In this document: positions 54,360 through 62,019 of the stretch, one piece after another
How positions within the stretch are numbered: position 1 is the stretch's first letter
Layout: each line of letters opens with the position of its first letter
NCBI RefSeq assembly: GCF_017351175.1
Contig: NZ_JAFMPN010000009.1
Location: 125,675 to 189,674, forward strand
Direction: 5' to 3'
Source of the DNA: Desulfovibrio sp. Huiquan2017
GTDB taxonomy: Bacteria > Desulfobacterota > Desulfovibrionia > Desulfovibrionales > Desulfovibrionaceae
Length of the DNA: 64,000 bases
The notes under the pieces: generated by a model
The model's database searches: none
What the model saw: only the letters and a program-made list of their open reading frames with translations
Told to the model about the DNA's origin: nothing
Made by a program: the position numbers and the translations under genes

Positions 54360-54408
54360 ACAATCGCAGCAAGGAAAACGGGATACTATATTCCCGGGGG
54401 GACGCGGA

Positions 54409-54837
54409 TCAACCGCAGGACAGCTTGACGTAATCTTCGATAGAAACGCCATTCCACGCCTTGCTGACCCAGTAAGCCGTGGCCCAGATCATCAGAGCGG
54501 TGGCCTGAAGGTCGGTCAGGCGACGCAGCTTCACCTCGAGATTGGACTTGCTCGCGCCGTGCTGGATGTGGACGCTGTGCTCGTCGCACGCCTCCTCCAC
54601 CCGAAGCAGCAGGTACGCCTGCTTGGACTGGTTGGGCAGCAGCTTCACTTCCTTGTGGGACTCAAGGATGGTCTTCAGCTCGGCCACGGAAAAATCGCTC
54701 GATACGTTGCGGATGGATTTGAAGAAGACGTCCACGGCCCAAGGCAGGATGAACTCGGCTCCGGCGCTCTTGGTCTTGAAATAGTCCTTGAGCCACTTTT
54801 CCTGATCTTGGGTAATTCTAGCAGCGACCTGGGGCAT
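54409..54837 (-). CDS. Hypothetical protein
   Basis: 142 residues, function not recognised. The N-terminus ([18 protein letters not shown]) resembles DNA-binding ribbon-helix-helix or swivel proteins only weakly; the rest is helical with [18 protein letters not shown] near the end. ATG 54837 has GGAGGAG 8 nt upstream and a good promoter at 54897-54925. It is downstream of the MerR-like gene. Confidence 0.7.
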   Translation of the reverse strand: MPQVAARITQDQEKWLKDYFKTKSAGAEFILPWAVDVFFKSIRNVSSDFSVAELKTILESHKEVKLLPNQSKQAYLLLRVEEACDEHSVHIQHGASKSNLEVKLRRLTDLQATALMIWATAYWVSKAWNGVSIEDYVKLSCG

Positions 54838-54896
54838 ACCGTCTCCTCCAAATGAACCGGCGAAACTTGGTACCTGATTGTATATTTGGCAGTAGC

Positions 54897-54925
54897 TATA
54901 TAATGGAAACGACCGAATCAATCAA
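54897..54925 (-). promoter_or_regulatory. Promoter of the 54409-54837 gene
   Basis: Minus-strand TTGATT (54925-54920), 17-nt spacer and TATATA (54902-54897), about 55 nt before the start codon. Confidence 0.55.
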
Positions 54926-54962
54926 GAGTTTTTCTAGAAGAAGATTAAAACAATTACGGCCG

Positions 54963-55868
54963 TTACCCGTTGAAAACCGTCTTCAATTGGCGGAATAGCG
55001 TGAGCAGCAACGCATCGGGCGCATCGTTGCCGTCGATGTTCAGGCGAATGATCTCCGTGACCGTGTTCCGGCTCGGCGTGATGGTCTTCTTGGCCACCAG
55101 GACGATATTCTGTTCGCGGCCGTTTTCCCCGTCCTCGGTACGGACCACAAGCACCCAGTGGCCGTCCTGCCGCTTCCAGGACGTCTCCACCGCCACGAAG
55201 GTCGACTCCTTACGCTCGATGAGCTGGACGAAGTCCTCAAGGGAGAAATGTTTGCCCTTGCCCTGCACCCCGAGGTACTCGCCCCCGGAAGCGATGACCA
55301 ACGGGCTGGACAAGAACTCGGCGGGCGGAAAGTCGATGCCCTGGCCGCCCTTTCCGGCCGCCAACCGACGCTTGAGCACGGCGACCTCCTCGCGCAGCGA
55401 ACGGACGGCCTCTTCCCGCTTCAACGCCTCGGCCTCTCGCTTCAGCGCCTCGGCCTCGCGCTCGGCCCGGAGAGCGGCCACTTCGTCGCGCAAGGAACGG
55501 ATCTCGCTGCGAAACAGGGACTGATTGTCCAGCACATCGGACATGCGGGACAACACCCCGGCCAGATCCTGTGCGGCGCCGGATGAGATTGATTGTTCAA
55601 ATGATTGATCACGCTGTTGATCATTCATTAACACACCGAATTTAAGTGCTAATTCCTGTTCAATTTGTTCAGTTGACCAATTGTCGTTGAACATTTTTCG
55701 AATCCTCCTGAAGATTTCCAAGACCTCGACGGGGTACCGCGCGCGCCGTCCTCCGCCACCTTCAGAGGGGATGAAACGCTCGAATTTATCCTTGTAATAC
55801 ACGATAGTGGACGGCGGAATATCCAACCGCCTTCCGACTTCGCGCAAACTGATAAATCGCTTGTTCAT
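54963..55868 (-). CDS. MerR-like helix-turn-helix protein with coiled coil
   Basis: 301 residues. An N-terminal winged helix of the MerR type (ISLREVGRRLDIPPSTIVYY) is followed by a linker and a long coiled coil (about 110-170, with Glu/Arg repeats such as EREAEALKREAEALKRE). A C-terminal basic/beta region follows (HWVLVVRTEDGENGREQNI). Codons near 55580-55700 are more AT-rich than the neighbours. A palindrome upstream and several GTTCA motifs suggest autoregulation. Target genes unknown. Confidence 0.82.
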   Translation of the reverse strand: MNKRFISLREVGRRLDIPPSTIVYYKDKFERFIPSEGGGGRRARYPVEVLEIFRRIRKMFNDNWSTEQIEQELALKFGVLMNDQQRDQSFEQSISSGAAQDLAGVLSRMSDVLDNQSLFRSEIRSLRDEVAALRAEREAEALKREAEALKREEAVRSLREEVAVLKRRLAAGKGGQGIDFPPAEFLSSPLVIASGGEYLGVQGKGKHFSLEDFVQLIERKESTFVAVETSWKRQDGHWVLVVRTEDGENGREQNIVLVAKKTITPSRNTVTEIIRLNIDGNDAPDALLLTLFRQLKTVFNG

Positions 55869-55904
55869 CCCGCCCCTTCCTGTTGATCACTGATCGTTTT
55901 ATTG

Positions 55905-55934
55905 TTCATAATCAAAATCATCCCGCTATGTCAA
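55905..55934 (-). promoter_or_regulatory. Promoter of the MerR-like gene
   Basis: Minus-strand TTGACA (55934-55929), 18-nt spacer, TATGAA (55910-55905). A GTTCA motif overlaps the -10. Confidence 0.6.
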
Positions 55935-55953
55935 CTTAATTTCAAACAATGAA

Positions 55954-55967
55954 GAACAGTACTGTTC
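55954..55967. promoter_or_regulatory. Palindromic operator candidate GAACAGTACTGTTC
   Basis: Perfect 14-bp palindrome centred about 62 bp upstream of the inferred transcription start of the MerR-like gene, an activator-type position. It may be a binding site of that protein or another dimeric regulator. Confidence 0.5.
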
Positions 55968-55981
55968 AATACACCAATCAC

Positions 55982-56014
55982 AAAAAAGGCGCGGCAACCA
56001 TGTTGCCGCGCCTT
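55982..56014 (-). terminator. Intrinsic terminator after the coiled-coil membrane protein gene
   Basis: Perfect 12-bp stem (55986-55997 with 56003-56014, 5-nt loop) followed by six T on the minus strand. Confidence 0.85.
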
Positions 56015-56041
56015 GAAAAGGAGTCATTTCCTGTGGGAACG

Positions 56042-56479
56042 TTACTTTTCCAGTTCCCCGCGCACTTCCTTGAGGGATTGGAGAATGCCCTGCATCTTGT
56101 CCCGCAACGCCTGATCATCGAGGGTATTGCCAAGATAGGCGGACTTCATGGCCATCTCGTTGACCATGTCCAGCGCGAGCAACCGTTTCATCTGAAGCGG
56201 AAGCCCCTCCTCCATCTTGACCATACGCCCGTCGAGCTGGCTGACGTCCTGGCGCAACGCGCCCAGGCTCTTGACCTCTTCGGTCAATCCGGCGATATTC
56301 CGGTTCATGCCGAAAAAGAAGATAACCAACAGGACGACCACAAGCAGGGAAACGATGACAGCGACCTTGCTCATGTCCCGGCTGGTAGCACCGGCGGCGG
56401 CCGAAGCGGCCTGTGCCGCGTCTTCCTTTTCCGCGTGAACCGCTTCCAACTTATGAATTTTATTCCCGTCGGAACTCAT
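56042..56479 (-). CDS. Hypothetical membrane protein with coiled coil
   Basis: 145 residues. A charged N-terminus with a short coiled coil (about 5-25) precedes one transmembrane helix (about 39-58). A periplasmic or cytoplasmic helical tail with leucine-rich heptads follows (VKSLGALRQDVSQLDGRMVK). GGAGAG precedes the ATG at 56479. No known domain. Single-gene unit with its own terminator. Confidence 0.7.
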   Translation of the reverse strand: MSSDGNKIHKLEAVHAEKEDAAQAASAAAGATSRDMSKVAVIVSLLVVVLLVIFFFGMNRNIAGLTEEVKSLGALRQDVSQLDGRMVKMEEGLPLQMKRLLALDMVNEMAMKSAYLGNTLDDQALRDKMQGILQSLKEVRGELEK

Positions 56480-56766
56480 TTTTCTCTCCAATGATTGTAC
56501 TTTCTTGAATATCAACGCCTCACCGTTTTATCATATACTGCACCCTGCGGGAGGAATCAAGGCCGACGCGCTCACGCGCCGCACCGATGGAATCCATTTC
56601 CGCCCGGGGTCTTCCTTTATGTCACATTCCCCCAAATATCTTGACACCCGACGCCGTATGTTGAATATGATGTTGCTGCGGCACCACTTCAGTAATACAA
56701 CATTAAATGCTGAATAGCCGATTCGGCTCTACAAAGCAAAATAATTGAACCAACAAGGAGAACTTC
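56480..56766. promoter_or_regulatory. Divergent control region before mucR
   Basis: About 290 nt, AT-richer than average. A TTGACA at 56641-56646 with GAATAT at 56663-56668 (spacing 16) is a plausible plus-strand promoter for mucR, leaving an approximately 90-nt untranslated leader. Confidence 0.45.
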
Positions 56767-57165
56767 ATGGAAGATTACTTGCAAGAAGCATTGGAAATCG
56801 TGAAAGCGCAGGCAGGCGTGCGAACCATGACCGAGGAAGAAATTACTTCCATGGTGCAGAAACTGGCCGCCGGCATCAAAGCCATTGCCGAAGGCGAAAC
56901 CGTCGATAGCGCCGCGCCCGCCGCTGTGGACCCTCAGAAAGCCATCCGGGAGAAATCCATCCTCTGTTGCGCCTGCGGCAAATCCTTCAAGGTGCTGACC
57001 AAAAAACATCTGTCCACACACGGCCTGACCCCGGAAGAGTATCGGGAACAATACGGTTACAAGAAGAAACTTCCCCTGGTGTGCAAATCCTTGCAGCGCG
57101 AACGGCGCAAGAAGATGAAGGAAATGAAGCTTTGGACCAAACGTGGAAGCGCAAAGAAAGAATAA
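56767..57165 (+). CDS. MucR/Ros family zinc-finger transcriptional regulator
   Basis: 132 residues. Ros/MucR-type regulators bind AT-rich promoter DNA through a C2H2-type zinc finger, here CACGKSFKVLTKKHLSTHG (about 68-86). The N-terminal helix (1-45) and basic C-terminus (RERRKKMKEMKLWTKRGSAKKE) support DNA binding. AAGGAG precedes the ATG by 6 nt. Typically a global repressor with autoregulation. Regulon unknown here. Confidence 0.92.
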   Translation: MEDYLQEALEIVKAQAGVRTMTEEEITSMVQKLAAGIKAIAEGETVDSAAPAAVDPQKAIREKSILCCACGKSFKVLTKKHLSTHGLTPEEYREQYGYKKKLPLVCKSLQRERRKKMKEMKLWTKRGSAKKE

Positions 57166-57190
57166 ATTTCTTAGTTCACCCCATACCAAT

Positions 57191-57230
57191 GCAAAATGGA
57201 GTAGCGGCCAAGGCCGCTACTCCATTTTGC
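57191..57230. terminator. 40-nt perfect inverted repeat after mucR
   Basis: Symmetric 19-bp stem with a 2-nt centre, its arms carrying AAAATGGAG and CTCCATTTT. Likely a bidirectional terminator between mucR and the minus-strand phosphatase remnant, though the T-tract is short. Confidence 0.6.
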
Positions 57231-57265
57231 ATAAAGCTCTCACGAGGCGGGCCGCCAGAACCGCC

Positions 57266-57657
57266 CTAGACGATCTTCACGACCGCGGCGGTGATGTCTC
57301 CGTGCCCACGACGGACCCCGGAGAGGGCTTCGCCCGTTCACGTAACTCGAAACCGCCATCCTTCACACCGCCCAACGGAAACCCGTCCCCGTCGAGTTCC
57401 TCAAACAGGTCCAGCGCCGGGTCGTAAAACAACGTGGTCGATTCGAACAGTTGCCGTTCCCGTCCCGGCACCTGCGCACGCTCCCTTACTATGGGCGTCA
57501 GCCCGTCGTCCGCCTTGTGGATGAGCACGTTTTCACTGCGTTTCGCGAGATTCGCCCCAAGGCGAAAGATATCCCGGCGCACCACCGTCCCGATGCCCAG
57601 CAACGGCACCAGAGAAATGAAAAGGAGGAGGATCAGCAAGTTATATCGAATACTCAT
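57266..57657 (-). pseudogene. Remnant of a SpoIIE/PP2C-type sensor phosphatase
   Basis: The frame starts as an intact membrane sensor (MSIRYNLLILLLFISLVPLL, a transmembrane segment). After about 75 residues it jumps straight to a catalytic-domain-like piece (GFPLGGVKDGGFELRE), then goes out of frame. The natural PP2C ending (T-G-E-A-L, then GHGDITAAVVKIV and stop at 57266) is readable in another frame just downstream. The middle of the gene, including most of the phosphatase domain, is missing. This is internal deletion plus frameshift. Upstream of it lies the ZraR-like gene. Confidence 0.7.
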
Positions 57658-57755
57658 GTCCCCTCCGGAGCGGAAAATGGTTGTATCCCACAGGACGCTC
57701 GTACGCCGCAGCGCGCCCGGGGAAACGTCCTGTTCTCCCCTCCAAAGAATAGAGA

Positions 57756-59114
57756 TTACATCCCGTATTTTTTCAATTTATTGTTAAGCGTTGTCCGAGT
57801 TATGTCGAGGATCTTGGCCGCTTCGCTCTTGTTCCCGCCGGTCTGTTCCAAGGTCGCCAGAATGGCCAGCTTCTGGACATCTTCCAGAGGTTGCCCGCCG
57901 AGATGCCCATTCCCCGTTTCGGCTGGAGCGTCCTGCTCGTAATGCCTGACCAAGGCGGGGGGAAGCTCCTTTTCCGTGATGTATTCGCCCATGGACAAGA
58001 TGATCGCGCGCTCGATGGTGTTCTCCAACTCGCGGACATTCCCGGGCCAGGCATGATGGATGAGCATGTCCATGGCCAACGGCGTGAATCCCTTGACCGC
58101 CTTTCGATTCTTTTCCGCGAACCGCTTGAGAAAGAAATTGGCCAGCAGCGGGACGTCGTCCTCGCGCTCGCGCAGGGCGGGCAGTTTCAGGGCCATGACA
58201 TGCAGCCGGTAGTAGAGATCCTCCCTGAAACGGCCTGCCTCCACTTCGGCCTTGAGGTCCCTGTTGGTAGCGGCGAGGATGCGCACGTCCACCGACTGCA
58301 CCGAATCACTCCCCACCCGTTGGATTTCCCGCTCCTGGACCGCCCGAAGCAGCTTGGCCTGCATGGGCATGGATATCTCCCCTATCTCGTCGAGGAAAAT
58401 AGTTCCCTTGTTAGCCTGCATGAACCGGCCGTCACGGCGCTTGTCCGCGCCGGTGAAGGCCCCTTTCTCATGCCCGAAGAGTTCCGATTCCAACAGGGTT
58501 TCCGAAAGAGCGGCGCAATTGATGGTCACCAACCGCTGTTTTTTCCTAACGCTGTTGGCGTGGATGGCTCGGGCGACAAGCTCCTTGCCGGTACCGGACT
58601 CCCCGGTGATCAGCACCGTGGCCTCGGTCGGGGCGACCACCTTGACCATTTCAACGACCGCCCGCATGGCGGGGCTGGTCCCGATGATGCCCGCCAAAGA
58701 TTGCCCGGCGGAGACGGCCTCCTTGAGGTGGCGATTTTCCTCGGAGAGCCGCTTGTGCTCCAGAGCGCGTTCCAGGGTCAACTTGAGCTCGTCGAAATTG
58801 AGCGGCTTGGTCAGATAGTCGTAGGCCCCGAGCTTCATGGCCTCTACCGCCGCATCAACGGAGGAATAAGCCGTCATGATCAACACCGGAATGGCGGGGT
58901 TGTAGGCCTTGATCTCCTCCAACGCTTCAATCCCGCTGACCTTGGCCATGCGGACATCCATGAGCACGGCGTCGTAGGGGCGCTCCTTCACGGCCGAAAC
59001 AGCTTCACCGCCGTCCATAGCCGAATCGGTGTCATACCCCCATCCGCCGAGGATGGTCCCCAGCATGGAGAGATGTCCCTTGTCGTCATCGACGACGAGT
59101 ATGTTGGTTTTCAT
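57756..59114 (-). CDS. Sigma-54-dependent response regulator, ZraR/NtrC type
   Basis: 452 residues. Receiver domain (1-120, phospho-acceptor Asp53), AAA+ sigma-54 activation domain with Walker A GESGTGKELVARAIH and the GAFTGA loop (FGHEKGAFTGADKR), and a Fis-type HTH (NKSEAAKILDITRTTLNNKL) at the end. The kinase gene ends 12 nt upstream. It should activate the sigma-54 promoter at 61056-61070 upstream of the zraP-like gene. Confidence 0.95.
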   Translation of the reverse strand: MKTNILVVDDDKGHLSMLGTILGGWGYDTDSAMDGGEAVSAVKERPYDAVLMDVRMAKVSGIEALEEIKAYNPAIPVLIMTAYSSVDAAVEAMKLGAYDYLTKPLNFDELKLTLERALEHKRLSEENRHLKEAVSAGQSLAGIIGTSPAMRAVVEMVKVVAPTEATVLITGESGTGKELVARAIHANSVRKKQRLVTINCAALSETLLESELFGHEKGAFTGADKRRDGRFMQANKGTIFLDEIGEISMPMQAKLLRAVQEREIQRVGSDSVQSVDVRILAATNRDLKAEVEAGRFREDLYYRLHVMALKLPALREREDDVPLLANFFLKRFAEKNRKAVKGFTPLAMDMLIHHAWPGNVRELENTIERAIILSMGEYITEKELPPALVRHYEQDAPAETGNGHLGGQPLEDVQKLAILATLEQTGGNKSEAAKILDITRTTLNNKLKKYGM

Positions 59115-59125
59115 TGCTCTTTTCC

Positions 59126-60889
59126 TTAATGTGACTGCGGCAGGGTGATGGCGAACGCAGCGCCCCGCCCCGCAGCGCAGGCGACATGAATGTTTCCGCC
59201 GTGCCCTTCGACGATTTTGCGGACCACGGCCAGGCCGAGTCCGGTCCCCTGGCTCTTGGTCGTGAAATACGGATCGAAAATGGTCTCCAGAACCGCTTCG
59301 GGTATGCCCGGCCCGGTATCCTCGACCTCCATCACAAGGCCGTCGTCCGAACGCCGAGCGCGCAGGAACAGCTTCCCTCCGGACTCCATGGCCTGAATGC
59401 CGTTGATGCCGAGATTCAGCAGGGCCTGGATCATGCGATCGGGGTCCATCTCGGCCGGAGGCAGGTCCGGCGGCACGTCCACCGTAACTGCAACCCCCTG
59501 GCCCGCCGCATCCTGTTGCAACAACCGCGACACGGTATCCAAAATCACGGCCACATCCGCTTGCCGAAATTTGAAATCCGAAGGCCGGGAAAAATCCAGC
59601 AGTTCGGAGATGACCCGATTCAGCCGTTCCGTCTCGGCGATCATCACCGTGGCGGCCTTGCGGTTCTCGCTGCCCTCCTCGAACAACCCGGCGAAATAGG
59701 TCGCATACCCCTTGATGCTGCTCAATGGATTACGGACTTCATGGGCGATACCCGCCGCAAGATTGCCGATGGCCGCCATTTTCTCCCGCTGCTTCGCGTC
59801 GACCTGAAGCCGGTGAATCTCGGTCAAGTCACTGAGGATGAAAATGTTGCCCAAATGGACGTCCCCGTCCGTGGTCACCGGTGCGACGCCGACATTGGCG
59901 GGGAATTCCGTCTCCGGGGTGCGAACCCGCAACTCCCGAGTCACGGGAACGCCCGTTTTCGAGGACTCCTCAGCCAGGGCGACGACCTCGGGGGGAAGCA
60001 CATCGTGCGCAGCGCCCCCCAGAGCCTCCTCGGGCAGGATGCCCAGAAGCGCGGCCGCGTCCCGGTTGATGCGCGTCACTTCGCCGTCCGGGCCGGTGAC
60101 CACCATGCCAATAGGCAGATTGGCGACGATTTCCGCCGCAAAGGTCTGTGTATCGCGCAACTGCTCGCGGGACCGGCGATATGCCTGAACCCAGAACAGG
60201 GAAACCATGCAGCCCAGGCCCACCAGCAACAAGACGGCCGACGTGGTGATCATAACCCGGACGTCGGTCCGCCGGGCCTCCACAAAGGGTTCGATGTCCA
60301 GGCCTATGAATATCAGCGGTTTTTCCACAACCACGCCGGACGCAAACCTCTGCCGCTGCATCGCCCCCCAACGTCCGCTCCTACTCCTCATGTGATGCAT
60401 CATATTGTGCATCTTCTGAGAACCGCCGGGGCCCAAGGAAACGAATTCCTTGTAAACGACGAAGGAGTCGGGCTCCCCGCCATCCTTCATGATGACGGAT
60501 CGCGCCTTTTGGGCCGGCCGCAAGGATTTGATGCGGGCCGCACCAAGATAGGTGCCCCCGATCTTGCTTGAATCGCTATGGGCGAGAATGCGACCGTCCC
60601 GGTCGGTAAGCACGATATAGAGGATGTCCGGCAGTTCGGCGGTCGCGTCGATCAAAGCCTGAAGCCTGTCCTCGGCCCCGTAGTCACCCATCATGCCGAC
60701 CTTGGCCCCGGCCTCGAAAGACCGGATGAGGGCCTCGCCCTTCTCGCCCAGCACCTTCTCCATATACCGCACTTCGCGGTTGTAGTTGAACACGGCCAAA
60801 ACCACGACCACCAAAGTCATGATGGAGGCCATGCCGAGGATCATCCAGACGGATGCGGGACTTCCAAGAATTTTCGTTTTCAACTGCAT
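59126..60889 (-). CDS. Sensor histidine kinase, ZraS-like, with Met/His-rich periplasmic insert
   Basis: 587 residues from ATG 60889 (TTG 60895 is the alternative). Transmembrane helices at about 15-35 and 212-235 flank a periplasmic domain. Near residues 158-170 this domain carries SQKMHNMMHHMRSR, a cluster of Met and His suited to soft-metal binding. A PAS domain (about 248-360) follows, then HisKA (His383 in IAHEVRNPLSSI) and HATPase (LLNLGINGIQAMES; GTGLGLAVVRKIV). Pairs with the adjacent response regulator. Metal sensing is inferred. Confidence 0.93.
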   Translation of the reverse strand: MQLKTKILGSPASVWMILGMASIMTLVVVVLAVFNYNREVRYMEKVLGEKGEALIRSFEAGAKVGMMGDYGAEDRLQALIDATAELPDILYIVLTDRDGRILAHSDSSKIGGTYLGAARIKSLRPAQKARSVIMKDGGEPDSFVVYKEFVSLGPGGSQKMHNMMHHMRSRSGRWGAMQRQRFASGVVVEKPLIFIGLDIEPFVEARRTDVRVMITTSAVLLLVGLGCMVSLFWVQAYRRSREQLRDTQTFAAEIVANLPIGMVVTGPDGEVTRINRDAAALLGILPEEALGGAAHDVLPPEVVALAEESSKTGVPVTRELRVRTPETEFPANVGVAPVTTDGDVHLGNIFILSDLTEIHRLQVDAKQREKMAAIGNLAAGIAHEVRNPLSSIKGYATYFAGLFEEGSENRKAATVMIAETERLNRVISELLDFSRPSDFKFRQADVAVILDTVSRLLQQDAAGQGVAVTVDVPPDLPPAEMDPDRMIQALLNLGINGIQAMESGGKLFLRARRSDDGLVMEVEDTGPGIPEAVLETIFDPYFTTKSQGTGLGLAVVRKIVEGHGGNIHVACAAGRGAAFAITLPQSH

Positions 60890-61008
60890 GCCCAACCTGC
60901 CGGGTGCGAGTGACTAATTTTTAGACTGTTCAAAAATAAAACTGATTAAAATTTAACCACAAGCCCCCTTCTTGGCAAGACTGAATCGCCCCCCATCTTT
61001 TAAATTAA

Positions 61009-61020
61009 AACAATATTGTT
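61009..61020. promoter_or_regulatory. Palindromic upstream site AACAATATTGTT
   Basis: Perfect 12-bp palindrome about 40 bp upstream of the sigma-54 promoter, in an AT-rich stretch. It may be a binding site for the ZraR-like activator. Not proven. Confidence 0.35.
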
Positions 61021-61055
61021 AATTAAATCAAACTATTGGAGAATACAAACAAACT

Positions 61056-61070
61056 TGGCACGCCCTTTGC
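61056..61070 (+). promoter_or_regulatory. Sigma-54 promoter of the zraP-like operon
   Basis: TGGCAC (61056-61061), five nucleotides, TTGC (61067-61070): an exact match to the -24/-12 consensus. It lies 48 nt before the zraP-like start and opposite the ZraSR-like genes, which encode a sigma-54 activator. Confidence 0.85.
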
Positions 61071-61117
61071 CTTAATGAAGGCATCAACACGACCAAAACC
61101 ATTCAGGAGGTTTTATC

Positions 61118-61525
61118 ATGAAGAAGTTTGTTATGGCATTCGCGGTTGTTGCGGTTGTCGCTCTGTTTTCCGCCAACGCCATGGCCTGGGGCATGCACGG
61201 CTGGCAGGGCAACGGATGCGGCAGGGGTTACACCAGCCAGGTGGATCAAAAGGCTTATCAGGATTTCCTGAGTGCCACCACTGACTTGCGCGCGTCCGTT
61301 CGCGCCGACCGGGCCGAGATCGCGGCAATCATGGCCGGACAGAATCCGGATGCCAAGCGGGTTCGCACCCTGACTGAAAACATCGACAAGAACGCCGCCG
61401 CCATCCAGGACAAGGCCACGGCCTTGGGGCTGCCCCAGAACGGCGGCATGGGCTACGGTTTCATGCGCGGCGGCAGGATGGGCTACGGGTACGGCAACGG
61501 CTTCGGCTGCCCCGCTTGGCAGTAG
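61118..61525 (+). CDS. ZraP/CpxP-like periplasmic protein
   Basis: 135 residues. Signal peptide (1-23, ending NAMA/WGM). A Gly/Met/His-containing N-terminal segment (WGMHGWQGNGCGRGY) precedes a helical LTxxQ-like core (about 45-110) and a Gly/Tyr/Met-rich C-terminus (GGMGYGFMRGGRMGYGYG). Two cysteines frame the ends. ZraP proteins are zinc-binding periplasmic chaperones. AGGAGG precedes the ATG by about 6 nt. Driven by the sigma-54 promoter at 61056. Confidence 0.88.
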   Translation: MKKFVMAFAVVAVVALFSANAMAWGMHGWQGNGCGRGYTSQVDQKAYQDFLSATTDLRASVRADRAEIAAIMAGQNPDAKRVRTLTENIDKNAAAIQDKATALGLPQNGGMGYGFMRGGRMGYGYGNGFGCPAWQ

Positions 61526-61594
61526 ACAACAATCAAATCCACAGTGTGGCGGGGGAACCCCGCTTCCCCCGCCAACAACCTTTACGGAGGCGAC

Positions 61595-61849
61595 ATGCCG
61601 CACTGCCAGTGGGGATTCATGACCGGCTCGGGAGCAGGCTGGTTCATGGGAGGCTTCAGCTCCCTTTTCGGACTGCTCATCCTCGGTTTGCTGGTATTCC
61701 TGATCATCAGGCTCGTCCAGAGGCCCACTTCCGACCCCGCCGCGAAGCGGGACCGGGAAGATTCCATGGAAATCCTGAAGCGCAAGTACGCTGAAGGGGA
61801 TATCTCCACCGAGGAATTCCGTAAGATCCGCAGCATATTGAAGAGCTAG
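61595..61849 (+). CDS. Small membrane protein with SHOCT domain
   Basis: 84 residues. One transmembrane helix (about 21-41, SLFGLLILGLLVFLIIRLV) and a C-terminal SHOCT motif (ILKRKYAEGDISTEEFRKI). The N-terminus has PHCQWGF with Cys and His. GGAGG lies 5 nt before the ATG. Probably co-transcribed with the zraP-like gene, so part of the same envelope or metal-stress response. Confidence 0.8.
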   Translation: MPHCQWGFMTGSGAGWFMGGFSSLFGLLILGLLVFLIIRLVQRPTSDPAAKRDREDSMEILKRKYAEGDISTEEFRKIRSILKS

Positions 61850-61956
61850 GCCGTTCAGGCGGAAGACCTTGCGATCCGCCGCCAGCCGCAGACGATCGCG
61901 ACAACGCGACGACGCTTGTCTCTCGTCCAAGCAGCCTGAGATTTCAATAAAATAAA

Positions 61957-61997
61957 CGGGCGATGCCGACAGAATCCGGCATCGCCCTTCCCTTTTC
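61957..61997. terminator. Bidirectional terminator between SHOCT and dehydrogenase genes
   Basis: Perfect 11-bp stem (61958-61968 with 61977-61987) followed on the plus strand by TTCCCTTTT and on the minus strand by GTTTATTTTATT. Confidence 0.75.
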
Positions 61998-62019
61998 CCG
62001 ATCAAGCGCGGACATCTCG

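Noticed and set aside
55954..55967. GAACAGTACTGTTC as a LexA box
   Set aside because: The Gram-positive-type LexA box has GAAC-N4-GTTC; here the spacing is six, and no SOS gene follows.
61103..62005. A 300-codon minus-strand frame across the zraP-like and SHOCT genes
   Set aside because: Both plus-strand genes have good ribosome-binding sites, a sigma-54 promoter and known domains. The antisense frame has none.
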